Made by a program: the position numbers and the translations under genes. A stretch of DNA of 64,000 nucleotides from Perca fluviatilis (Eukaryota; Chordata; Actinopteri; Perciformes; Percidae), in assembly GCF_010015445.1 (NCBI RefSeq), contig NC_053112.1, positions 8,699,403 through 8,763,402 of the forward strand, read 5' to 3'. Under the pieces are notes generated by a model. It was not told where the DNA came from and ran no database searches. It worked only from the letters and a program-made list of their open reading frames with translations. Positions within the stretch are counted from its first letter, which is position 1. Each line of letters starts with the position of its first letter. Of this stretch, positions 24,401 through 35,600 are shown in pieces.

Positions 24401-27400
24401 TACCTGAACTTGCGTATCGGCCGATACCGAGTACCGATCCGATACCAGCGTGTCATATATTTCATTATGTTTTAACATCTGTATACTACTATCTCTGTAT
24501 GGATGTGATATGATTTCTTTCTTTGTTGTCGGTCTGGCTCAGGTTAAACTCTTTGTGAAACATGAACAAACGCAAACAAGGAATGCCCCAGAACTTTCTT
24601 TTATAGTTTTAATGAAAAAGAACATAAATAAACTACTTTAACGTAGATTTTCTTTAGGGCTTCATTACGTGGTATCGGATCGGTGCATAAACTCCAGTAC
24701 TTCCCGATACCGATACCAGCGTTTTAGGCAGTATCGGAGCCGATACCGATACTGGTATCGGTATCGGAACATCTCTAGTTTAAACTTGCATTGTAATTCC
24801 TCCTAATTGTTGAGTTTTTTTACCAAGTTGCTGGTGCACAATTTATTACTTTAATAATAAGTAGAAATTTGGTACATTAAAATCAATGTATTATTAGTTT
24901 TGACAACGTTAGGAAAGCAATGTTAACCCTTGTGTTGTCTTCCTGTCCACCGGGAACTTGTCCTTCCAGGGTTTTTTTCTATGCTTTTGACGCTTTTTAA
25001 AACATTTTTGTCGCTTTTTTTCAGCGTTTCTTTTCTTCATGATCAATAAAACCTTATTTATGGAAATTAAACCTCATTTTTGAGTTAAAGAAAAAAACAA
25101 ATATTATGAGGTATTTGGACTAATAGTTAAGATCAGAGCATGTTGACTGAATCACAGATGGGCTTATGTCAACGTTTAGTTTTTGGTTTTGAAACCATTT
25201 AAAAAAACAAAAAAAAAACTAATTCAATTGCTATAAAAATTGTATAAAACACCCAAAATTCTTTGAAATTAATCATTAATTTGACCCGAAAGAACGTTGT
25301 ATGGAACCCGTACAACGTTCCTCCATGCATCATTGTTATTTTGGGTTTAAAGAAACCCATACTTTTGATACATAAAAAAACACAAGGGTTAATGTTAAGC
25401 CTGATGTTGCCTTACACATGAATGACCCCAGTCACTTCCATAAGTGACATATTCTTTGTAAATCTTTACAATCATTTCCCCCGAAAGAACCAATCAGACC
25501 TGTCTTATTGCACGATTCAAATTTTCTTCAGAAGTTGCCATTTTCAGCGTGTTGCTTGCTAGCTCGAAGTTTGTCGTTGTTTCCCGTGGCGAAGGGATTT
25601 TGAGAACCGCAGCACACAGAAGGCGGAGGGTGCGGGCCAAAGCTTGATATCCGGCCCAAATGTACCTCTGTTGATCCAGACCACCATGGGACAAATAAAA
25701 CTCTCCCGACAGCTACAGTTCCCACTGTCGCTGTTACAAACCACAGCTCGCTAGAACCATTTCTCTAGTCGGGTGTCTCATTTTAATAATATCAATAGAT
25801 ATTATTATTGATTGTCTGAAGCCATCCATCACTGACCGGCGCTGTGTTTCCTCCTGCAGGGCGTCCTCCTCCTCCTGCAGACTGCTCCCTGCCTCTCCTG
25901 AGGAAGTGCGACGCTGTGGTTCCAGCTCACCTGAGCCCCGTCCAGACGTGGGTGGAGACTCTGGCGAGGCCGGACAGCGAGCCGCTGGGTCTGGCTCAGC
26001 TCCACCCGGATGTCTTCGCCGTGCACCCGAGGTAAAGATGAGTTCACATCCATAAAGCCTTCACCTTATCCCCAGGAAAGGGTTGTCCGTTCTGCTCTTA
26101 TTAACTCCTAGTGGACTTCCATCCTGCGTAACACCAACTCAAATCTTTAAATCCACCCGCGAAAGAAAAGTCTGTGTGAATCCTGAATGCGTCCTTTCCT
26201 CTCTCTCCTCTCAGGCTCGATATCCTCCACGAGGTCGAAACATGGCAGAGAAACTATAAAAGAATTGTAAGTTACAGGTTCCCTCATTTTGAAACGTTTG
26301 TGCTGGCGGTTTTCGGTTGTTGTTATTTATGTTTTGTGAGATGATGATTCCTGAGGGAAGCAGAGAATGTTGATACTTTTAAAAGCAAATTAAAGACCTA
26401 CCCTTTTAGTCTGGCTGTTAATTAAAGGTCCCATGGCATGACAATTTCACTTTATGAGGTTTTTTTAACATTAATATGCGTTCCCCCAGCCTGCCTATGG
26501 TCCCCCAGTGGCTAGAAATGGTGATAGGTGTAAACCGAGCCCTGGGTATCCTGCTCTGCCTTTGAGAAAATGAAAGCTCAGATGGACCGATCTGGAATCT
26601 TCCCTTTATGACGTCATCTCTATATACAGTGCCTTGCGAAAGTATTCGGCCCCCTTGAACTTTTCGACCTTTTGCCACATTTCAGGCCTCAAACATAAAG
26701 ATATAAAACTGTAATTTTTTGTGAAGAATCAACAAAAAGTGGGACACAATCATGAAGTGGAACGAAATTTATTGGATATTTCAAACCTTTTAAACAAATA
26801 AAAAACTGAAATATTGGGCGTGCAAAATTATTCAGCCCCCTTAAGTTAATACTTTGTAGCGCCACCTTTGCGCGCGATCACAGCTGTAAGTCGCTTGGGG
26901 TATGTCTCTATCAGTTTTGCACATCGAGAGACTGACATTTTTGCCCATTCCTCCTTGCAAAACACGCTCGAGCTCAGTGAGGTTGGATGGAGAGCGTTTG
27001 TGAACAGCAGTTTTCAGTTCTTTCCACAGATTCTCGATTGGATTCAGGTCTGGACTTTGACTTGGCCATTCTAACACCTGGATATGTTTATTGGTGAACC
27101 ATTCCATTGTAGATTTTGCTTTATGTTTTGGATCATTGTCTTGTTGGAAGACAAATCCCGTCCCCAGTCTCAGGTCTTTTGCAGACTCCATCAGGTTTTC
27201 TTCCAGAATGGTCCTGTATTTGGCTCCATCCATCTTACCATCAATTTTAACCATCTTCCCTGTCCCTGCTGAAGAAAAGCAGGCCCAAACCCTGATGCTG
27301 CCACCACCATGTTTGACAGTGGGGATGGTGTGTTCAGGGTGATGAGCTGTGTTGCTTTTACGCCAAACATGCATTGTTGCCAAAAAGTTCGATTTTGGTT

Positions 27401-30400
27401 TCATCTGACCACAGCACCTTCTTCCACATGTTTGGTGTGTCTCCCAGGTGGCTTTTGGCAAACTTTAAACAACACTTTTTATGGATATCTTTAAGAAATG
27501 GCTTTCTTCTTGCCACTCTTCCATAAAGGCCAGATTTGTGCAGTATACGACTGATTGTTGTCCTATGGACAGAGTCTCCCACCTCAGCTGTAGATCTCTG
27601 CAGTTCATCCAGAGTGATCATGGGCCTCTTAGCTGCATCTCTGATCAGTCTTCTCATTGTATGAGCTGAAAGTTTAGAGGGACGGCCAGGTCTTCGTAGA
27701 TTTGTAGTGGTCTGATACTCCTTCCATTTCAATATTATCGCTTGCACAGTGCTCCTTGGGATGTTTAAAGCTTGGGAAATCTTTTTGTATCCAAATCCGG
27801 CTTTAAACTTCTCCACAACAGTATCTCGGACCTGCCTGGTGTGTTCCTTGTTCTTCATGATGCTCTCTGCGCTTTACACGGACCTCTGAGACTATCACAG
27901 AGCAGGTGCATTTATACGGAGACTTGATTACACACAGCTGGATTCTATTTATCATCATTAGTCATTTAGGTCAACATTGGATCATTCAGAGATCCTCACT
28001 GAACTTCTGGAGAGAGTTTGCTGCACTGAAAGTAAAGGGGCTGAATAATTTTGCACGCCCACTTTTTCAGTTTTTTATTTGTTAAAAAAGTTTGAAATAG
28101 CCAATGAATTTCGTTCCACTTCATAATTGGGACCCACTTGTTGTTGATTCTTCACAAAAAATTACAGTTTTATATCTTTATGTTTGAGGCCTGAAATGTG
28201 GCAAAAGGTCGAAACGTTCAAGGGGGCCGAATACTTTCGCAAGGCACTGTATAAAAGAGATGTTACTGGTACATATTTATACTGTTGGTATCACATTAAA
28301 TATCAGCTTTTAAAGTCCAATTCTATCAGTCAAATCTCATTTTTACTGCTTAATCATGGAACAGGCATTTCTCCTAATTCAACTGCAGTATTATCAACGG
28401 ATAAAAATTCTCATCTTTTTTTAAAAGCCTAAAAACAATTAACGTGCAGCAGCTAAGCTTAGTGTCAAAGTGTATCATGCAGAAAGTGCACATGAATATC
28501 TGACATTGGCTTCAAAACACCTATGTTTTGTCCTATGTTATCACTTACAGTTCATTTTTCTTTTGCTGTACTCTTTAATTGTAAAATCTTACAATTTAAA
28601 ACCAATATTAATGCGTGTCTGGTCTACTGCTCTTATGAAACTATTAATATGTTTGGATTAAGAGAGGATGATCCCTGAAATAACAGAACTCTAATATTCA
28701 CTCCAGTAACGGCTGTTTTGATCTGTCAGAGTCACGCCAGCACAAAGATCAGGTCAGAGGTCAGAGGTGGAGGCAGGAAACCATGGAAACAGAAAGGAAG
28801 TGGAAGAGCTCGTCATGGAAGCATCCGATCACCGCTGTGGAAAGGAGGTGACTGGTTCTTTTGGACTGTGTGCTCTATTCATAATCTTCATGTATTCTTT
28901 TTATGTTTCAAAAACCAGCGCTGTCCTGGAGAACTTCCAAACAGATGCCTAGAAGCGTATTCGCTTTCACCGCCACAATATCATCATTGGAGACAAACAG
29001 TTTGTCTTCCTGCGGTCGTGTGATCTCGAGCGATTCTCAGGTTGGACGTCAGTCTGACAGCCGATGTGTTTCTCTCAGGCGGCGTGGCGAACGGACCCCG
29101 AGGGCCGACCAGTTACTTCTACATGTTGCCCATGAAAGTTCGAGTGCAAGGACTCAAAGTGGCTCTGAGCTCCAAGATGGCCCAGGTAACCGAAACCTTT
29201 GTGTCTGTTTAATCCGTCAGTGTTTAAAATAGCATAAACCTGTATTTACTGTGCTCTGGGTTAATGGGGAACAGGACACTATTGAAAAGGCACAGAACTA
29301 AAAACACGTCTCGAACAAAGTAGTACTTCCTCCTCACAAGGGTCATTTAGAAATTACTATTTCACATACTATGATTTTGTTACTACATACTATAGTATAA
29401 ATTGTTAAGGCATACTATGACTTTTTTTTTATGACCTACAATAAATACTATGACATTTTTAATTGCATACTATACAATTTTATATTAATTTCCATTGGCT
29501 TGTTTTAAAAAACTACCTTACAGTACAGGCCAAAAGTTTGGACACACCTTCTCATTCAATGTGTTTCTTTATTTTCATGACTATTTACATTGTAGATTCT
29601 CACTGAAGGCATCAAAACTATGAATGAACACATATGGAATTATGTATTTAACAAAAAAGTGTGAAATAACTGAAAACATGTCTTATATTTTAGATTCTTC
29701 AAAGTAGCACACCCTACGCTTTTTTGGATAACTCTGCAAACCCTTGGTGTTCTCTCAATGAGCTTCATGAGGTAGTCACCTGAAATGGTTTTACCTTCAC
29801 AGGTGTGCTCTGTCAGGGTTCATTAGTGGAAGTTTTTCCCCTTATTAATAAAAAAAGCAAAGGGTGGCTACTTTGAAGAATCTAAAATATAAGACATGTT
29901 TTCAGTTATTTCACACTTTTTTGTTAAGTACATGATTCCATATGTGTTCATTCATAGTTTTGATGCCTTCAGTGAGAATCTACAATGTAAATAGTCATGA
30001 AAATAAAAAGGAAACGCATTGTACTGTACTGTACTGTATATCAACTTCAACTAACAATTACATTTTTACAGATTTATTTTGCAGAATGTTGAAAATAAAA
30101 AAATCGTATTACTTGTTTTCTCAGTCATGGTTAAATATGACAAACAAAAGCATTTAAGAAGTTTGAACCAGTGAAAGTTTTGCTTTTTTGATTTAAAAAA
30201 AAAAAAAAAAAAAAAAGACAAACCACTGATTATTTTTAACAATAGTTTCAGCTAAAAAAAAAATTCTTTTACTTTGAAATGCCGAGCCCACGTTGAACTA
30301 AATATTCAGTATTTTTCCAGCAATACCTTCACATTGTGGACTCTCTGAACATCCCCTCACCGGACCCTCAGTACCTGCTGGACCTCATCAGACACAAACA

Positions 30401-32520
30401 CTGGGGAGAGTCGCTGTTAATAGTCGACGTGTGAGTAGGAACAGCGAGGGCGCCTCTACAACTCCAGCTTCAAACGGACTTTGGCGGTTCGCTCAGTGCT
30501 GACGTTGTTCTTGTTGCTTTCAGAGGTGAAGAGTTTCCTGAAAACATCCTCCAGGCAACAGCGGGGTTGAAGACGGTGAACATCATTCCAGCCATCGGTA
30601 AGTTGGCGCTCAGCATTTTCTCTAAAAGGTGACGTAACGCGCCAACTTCTGTCGTAAAGCTCTGTTGCACTCGTCTCTGTGGGCTGAACGTCTGAGAACT
30701 GTTACTTCCCATTTCATTTGTGGAAATGAAACAGGCATTAGAACTATTTATGATTTATTTTAGCTTTCTGCGTACATTTTGACGTATAAATGGTGTATGA
30801 GAATTAGTGCCATCACCATCTGAGCAGCCCTAAAAAAAATGCACTAAAGTTAAACGGTGATAACACAAAAACTGTAAAATATATCCAAAAGTTGAATAAT
30901 TTTAATAGCTGACGGTTTTGTGAATAGTTTAAAAGGTTGAATGACGTGTGTAGGTGAAAGTATGTGGGAGGAGTAGCATTTAGAAGTGGAAGAAGCCTGA
31001 AGAGGATTTAAACATTGCTTCATTGACTTTAAAAAACTATAAATGGTGGAGAACAGTTTAATACAAGCACAGATGTCCTTAAAGAGCTGAACATTTTGAT
31101 ATTTGAATGTTTTTTGTAGCTGAAAGTATGCAGAAGTAGTAGGCGAGCGGAAATCGAATGGGGGAAATCTGATAACAATACTGAATTAGCATTCACACAA
31201 TTACTCAAACCCACAAAACTCATTGAAATAAGAGTTACATGAAGAAAACAATCTGAAAATTCTCATCAAAATATAATCATTTGTAATGCCCATTTTATTT
31301 TTCACTGGAAGATACTTTAGTGCCGTTAACTGTCAATATCCTGGGTCTATATAACGCTCACCCTCAATTCTGATTTTCTTGATGGGAAAACAACTGATTG
31401 GAACACCTTTTAAAAAATGTACTCTGTGGCACTGCATTTGTCCGAATGATAATTTCACTAACTAGCTAATAGTTAGGGTTGGGTATCGTTTTTTTTTTTC
31501 CGATTCCGGGTGCTAAATCGATACTTTTAAAACGGTGCCGGTGCCTGAACCGGTACTTTTCAATAAAGTTAAAAAAAAAAAGAAAAGAAGAAAAAGAAAA
31601 AAAATAAGGGTAGTAAACAACAGTCAGTGACTTTTTTATTGCTAAGGCCATGGTCAAAGTTAAAGATTTAATAATGTAATAACTATAACAATAACAGTAA
31701 CTTATTTCACCAGTAAATTGCTGTTGAACCCCAGATGGGAAAAGGGTATTTTACAATTACTGTGAATGCACCACGAGGCTACCTGTTTTAAGTGAATGCA
31801 CCGTCTGTGTTGTTTAATTCCGACCATATAAACATACTGTATATCTAACGGCAGCAGCTGCTGCGCTGCAGTGCAGACTGTTACATCCCGCTGTTGAAGT
31901 CCTCCACAGTGAAATCCAGTCACACTTTACACTGTTTAACGTTAGCTGTCAGCATTTTACCGGTGTTTAATCCAGCTGCTAGCTAAAGGTAGGCTAACGT
32001 TACACGCTGTCAGGTGTAGTGTAAAGTCAAGCACCGAAACTTTGGTTCTTATTCGGTCTCGTTACTACCGTTTACGTCGGCACCGGTTCCCTATTGGCAC
32101 CGAGTTTCGGTACCCAACCCTACTAATAGTAGCAGGCATATAATTTGCATCATCAAATGGTGGAACTCCAAGCATCACTTTGAAGACAAATATAATGACG
32201 GCATTATTTAAAACTTCAGTAGGTTTGAGGTTGGCAGCTACATCAGCCTTTAAGGACGATCGAAAAGCACGAAGTAATGCACTTCTATCGTGTTGCAAAT
32301 TTAAGGGGGAGCGCTATGATTTTAAGCTTCTGTAGAAGTAAACGGATTTTTTTTTTTTGTCTGTTCTCTGCCAGGTCTGAATGTCCACAGCATGCTGAAA
32401 CATGAAGCAGTCGTCCTCACTCTGGAAACCATCAAGTTTCTGGAAGACAAGCTGCTTTGGCACGACCAGCGCTACACCCCTCTGTACCCGTTTAAACTGC
32501 CCTACTCCGACTTCCCGTAG
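21483..32520 (+). CDS. mrpl4: Mitochondrial large ribosomal subunit protein uL4m (MRPL4)
   Basis: Nine exons join in a continuous frame of 302 residues: 21483-21530, 23653-23734, 25860-26031, 26215-26266, 28730-28847, 29079-29185, 30321-30430, 30524-30597, 32375-32520. Total coding length is 909 bases including TAG. The ribosomal L4 core is clear: [19 protein letters not shown] (residues about 137-155, the rRNA-binding loop region), [29 protein letters not shown], and the C-terminal [16 protein letters not shown] and [15 protein letters not shown], all as in vertebrate MRPL4. The arginine-containing N-terminus ([16 protein letters not shown]) fits a mitochondrial targeting sequence. The protein is a structural part of the 39S subunit. 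Length is near the mammalian 311. Introns contain several transposons but none disrupts an exon. Confidence 0.95.
21916..22693. mobile_element. Tc1-like palindromic MITE with internal minisatellite
   Basis: Ends are inverted: CAGTGCTCAGCGTAAGTGAA at the left and ttcacttatgctgagcact at the right, with TA at both flanks, as in Tc1/mariner insertions. The inner part is also inverted: an accccacatcatcacataccc array at about 22230-22375 faces ggtatgtgatgatgtgggg units at about 22490-22615, and agagattggcatgg (22380) faces ccatgccaatctct (22460). It has no transposase. It lies in MRPL4 intron 1. Confidence 0.8.
23769..24125. mobile_element. hAT-like MITE (TAGAGCTGGG termini)
   Basis: Termini TAGAGCTGGGTGATA and TATTGCCCAGCCCTA are inverted. 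The 8-bp target duplication CTATGGAT is perfect (23761-23768 and 24126-24133), which points to the hAT superfamily. A second, 5'-truncated copy in the same orientation is at about 43745-44096. It lies in MRPL4 intron 2. Confidence 0.85.
24354..24777. mobile_element. hAT-like MITE (TAGAGATGGTCCGATA termini)
   Basis: Inverted ends TAGAGATGGTCCGATA and TATCGGAACATCTCTA sit between perfect 8-bp duplications GTTTAAAC (24346-24353 and 24778-24785). Many ccgataccgat words lie near both ends. No coding capacity. It lies in MRPL4 intron 2. Confidence 0.88.
24927..25388. mobile_element. TTAA-flanked MITE, family D (CCCTTGTG termini)
   Basis: Left CCCTTGTGTTGTC and right aacacaaggg are inverted and bounded by TTAA at 24923-24926 and 25389-25392. 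Ends starting CCC next to TTAA are the classic piggyBac-type arrangement. The element is 462 bp and non-coding, in MRPL4 intron 2. Confidence 0.8.
26426..26626 (+). mobile_element. TTAA-flanked MITE, family A, copy 3 (internally deleted, split by Tc1)
   Basis: It begins after TTAA at 26422-26425 and matches copies 1 and 2 up to ttccctttatgacgtcat, then jumps to ctctatata, apparently an internal deletion. A Tc1-like element is inserted at the following TA. A few bases of possible continuation (taaaagaga) occur after 28251; the 3' end is not recognisable. Confidence 0.75.
26627..28249 (-). mobile_element. Tc1/mariner element with about 215-bp inverted repeats
   Basis: Ends CAGTGCCTTGCGAAAGTATT and aatactttcgcaaggcactg are inverted, with TA duplications at 26625-26626 and 28250-28251. 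Similarity between the arms continues inward to the gctgaataattttgcacgcc motif (about 26815-26845 and 28040-28065), giving long terminal repeats. The transposase region is on the minus strand and frameshifted. It inserted into MITE A copy 3, and so is younger than that copy. Confidence 0.92.
26841..27858 (-). pseudogene. Tc1-like transposase, frameshifted
   Basis: Two minus-strand frames cover a full-length Tc1 transposase. The first (27858 down to 27358) has the paired-type helix-turn-helix DNA-binding part ([20 protein letters not shown]), the GRPSKLS hinge, and the first catalytic aspartate in [13 protein letters not shown]. It runs out of frame near 27380. The second carries [15 protein letters not shown], the second aspartate in [13 protein letters not shown] and the glutamate in [11 protein letters not shown], so the DDE set is present but split. 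A further shift near 26965 changes the C-terminus. The copy is therefore most likely inactive. Family assignment is firm. Confidence 0.9.
29522..30040. mobile_element. Tc1-derived non-autonomous element (cagtacaggccaaaagtttg)
   Basis: The left end CAGTACAGGCCAAAAGTTTG follows TA. Inverted arms are evident, e.g. tagattctcactgaaggcat (29595) against atgccttcagtgagaatcta (29961) and tctaaaatataagacatgtt (29880) against aacatgtcttatattttaga (29675). The outer part of the right arm is deleted, leaving tactgtactgtactgta. It lies in the MRPL4 intron between exons ending 29185 and starting 30321. Confidence 0.8.
31474..32122. mobile_element. hAT-like MITE (TAGGGTTGGGTATCG termini)
   Basis: Inverted termini TAGGGTTGGGTATCG and cggtacccaaccctA are bounded by perfect 8-bp duplications CTAATAGT (31466-31473 and 32123-32130). 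It is 649 bp with no transposase, in the last MRPL4 intron about 250 bp before the final exon. Confidence 0.88.
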
Positions 32521-32572
32521 AAGACACCAAATTACCTGTAATATATTCACTGACTGCAATGTTTTCTTTGAG

Positions 32573-32640
32573 TTTATTATGTTTCACACAAAAAGAATCA
32601 ATAAATAATGTCAATGATTTAAAAAAAAAAAAAAAAAACA
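32573..32640. terminator. Convergent poly(A) signals of MRPL4 and HYLS1
   Basis: AATAAA at 32600-32605 on the plus strand lies 80 bp after the MRPL4 stop and is followed by an A-run at 32621-32638. TTTATT at 32573-32578 reads AATAAA on the minus strand, about 115 bp beyond the HYLS1 stop (32691-32693). If both are used, the two 3' UTRs overlap. Use of either signal is inferred. Confidence 0.5.
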
Positions 32641-32690
32641 CTCAAAGTTGTATTAAAATGACCTAAAAAGGCACATGGAGAGTAAAAGGC

Positions 32691-35600
32691 CTAAAATCGA
32701 TGACTGAATTTGTGTGGAGGTAGACCGTTAGCCAAATCGTTCCTGATCTCCCAACGGAGGGCCGAGCGCTTCTTCTCGGTTGGCACGATGTAGGTGTTCG
32801 GCACATAGACCCTCCGAGGTTTAGGCTGCAACGCAGAACAAATCAAGACTTAATCTACTAAATACTAATAGTTCTTTTTTTTGCTGCCTCAGTACTTAGA
32901 TTTCTCTATTGTGAAGTTGTAGACACTGACTTTGTGTTTCAGTAGAGCTGAACACACTGCACAGCTGTTCTTGTTTACATATCTTTCATTACCAGTAATT
33001 AAAAAGGACTGCAAGTGTATAAACTGGTAATTCTGGAGTGCAGAAGTGACTCTTGATTAAATGTTTTCTATTGGTGCAGTTGTTACAACAAAGATGGGTT
33101 AATAGTAATTGCTGTACCGTGTGATCAGATCCTCTACAACAACAAAAAAGTATGTAAATAAGTAGATACAGCATCTTAATGTGGCCATAACACAAGTACA
33201 CAAACTGGCATTTTTACAATTGAACATGGTCTTCAGATCTGCAGTTTAATACATGCACCTATTGTTCTGGTTTTAAAGCCACCTTAGAAAATGGAAGTTG
33301 TGAGAAATTGCATAATCATTAAGCTTTAAAGCCAAGCCACCATGCTGAGTGGAAGAGTGAATAACTGTTGAAGGTAAGCCATAATTACATTTAGGCAAGA
33401 CCAGAGGCGAGTACTACGAATCAAGATCAACATGCTCCAGATTTATTTCAGTTACCGGGCTTCCCCTAACCTAACAACCGCGGCCCCCCATAACCCGTGT
33501 CATGACGGTGGTTAACAACTAGTTCAGTCAACCATCAGGGTTTCCCAATCTACAGACGGGCGCGTTCACATAAAAGAGGCGGTGTTTGCACAGCGTGACC
33601 AATTGCAAACATCTACCAGAGCCGCATATTTTACATGAAAAGAGCAAACCATAATTCTACATAAATATGAAGAACACAGACACTGTTTTCCAGGCAAAAA
33701 GCAATACAGTCGCTGCTTCCTAAAACAGGAAGGAAAGCTGGCAAAAAAACAGATGCTGTAAATGCGTGAATCACAACGCTTATTAATATCACTTCCCCAT
33801 CAGTCAAGACCAAGATCTGACCATAATTACACTTGTGCTTTCCATAAACTGACGTTGCTTTAGCCTTTTATTTCAGTTGCAACCCTGGCAGTGGTAAGCG
33901 ATCGTGAGATAAAATAAAAAATATGAAAACGTAATTCAAACCGATGTGCGCATTGGCAACACACGGCTCAAGAAGCCGACAAATAGCCTATATGTAATTC
34001 CCTCCGCTGTAACTCTATATATTTCATAAAAATACCCATCAGGGAAAGTTAACGGGGTTGTCTTTCTCTAAATGTTTTAACTTTTATGAGCGCACCCCTC
34101 TCTCTCTGCGCACTGAGCTCCACCGCATCTTCTAAGAACGGTGATGCCACCATCTTTCGAGTATCGATTGGGCGGTAGGCGGTAGGCATAACCTGCTCCA
34201 GAGCAGGTTAGGGGTTCAGCATGGGTTACCACGGCGATTTAACCCGGTAACAAGTGACCCACTGTTGTGATACACAAAACCCTGGGTTGAACCTGAACTC
34301 CACCCTCCTCACACAAACGCCTAACTTGTGATTTAAACAGATACAAATATTTTTAACACAGAACAAGTTGCCTAGCGCAGCTTTACGGAAAATATTTGGA
34401 AAGCTACTTACTGGTGGAGGCTGGTATGCAAGTCGTTCCTAAAAACAAAAGCAAAACTTGTGAGAGCCAAACATTAAAAAAACATTGTGAAGAAACAACT
34501 GAATACCAATTTGTTCTTTTTTTAAAACAGAGGTGGAACAAGTATTCAGATTTTTTAGGTCAGTAAATGTCCTAGAAAGTATAATTAGCAATATGTACTT
34601 AAAAGGTGGAGTAGCTTTTATAAAAAAAAAGAATTTTCAAATTTGCAAACTATCACTATATCCTTTAAGTACTACATGAATCAGATAATTATTTTAAAGA
34701 AATCACGTTCCTCTCTCTCCCCCTAGAGCTCCTAAAGGAATTTGCAGGTTTCCTACAACCAATCAGAGCCGAGGAGTCTCCAACGCGGCGCCAACGACTG
34801 CTCGTGAACTGCGGTCAAACTGTATAACCAGGCAGCGGTGATCAATCACGAATCAAGATTCTGTTACTGCGTTGCGTATTTCTTACCTCATACGTTTTCA
34901 GAAACATGTTAGTTGCTGTTTCGCTGAAAAATGAGAAAGTTTGTGACCGAGTGGAGCCAAAACAAAGCACACTGTGTTAGACTCCTGGCCTCTGATTGGT
35001 TGTTTTCCTTCAGGCGTGGAGGAAACTTGCAAATGCCATTAAGAAGAAGAAGGTATGAGGATAGGTTTTCATACCCTTATCTCCCAGCGGAGATCTCTCC
35101 TGTCCTTTTCTCCTGGAAGTTTAAACATTTCCCAGAGCTGCTTATACTGGAAATACCTGCAGAGATGAGACAACCACACAAGTCAACTATCAGACCAACA
35201 TGAATGTAAAGGGAATAAAGAGGTTTTCGTATCTTGTGGTTCCAAGTTCATTTTAGCAGAACTCACTCCATATTTTATCCAAGTATGAGTCATGCTTTTA
35301 AACTTACTTGGCCACCGGGTCTGTCTTCTTTATGGTTTGCTGACTCATTACTGGTCGGATGACTGAAATATAAAGACATTCGATACATTATAAAACAGTT
35401 CAGTGCCATAAAAACCATAATATGAATTGTTACATTGGTTGACTTACAGGATTTGGGTTTGGGCCTGAGGTCGCCATCACTTTGACTTCGAGTCTGCCCA
35501 AAATCAAACAGTAAATTCATTCATTTTATCGGACACAAACGGTGGAAAGTGTAGCTGCCACCACTCTCTGGGAGACTCCATTACCCACCATGCCTCTTAT

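Noticed and set aside
25494..25744. Overlapping minus-strand frames in MRPL4 intron 2
   Set aside because: Three short frames in different registers over the same DNA, no conserved motif, no splice partners.
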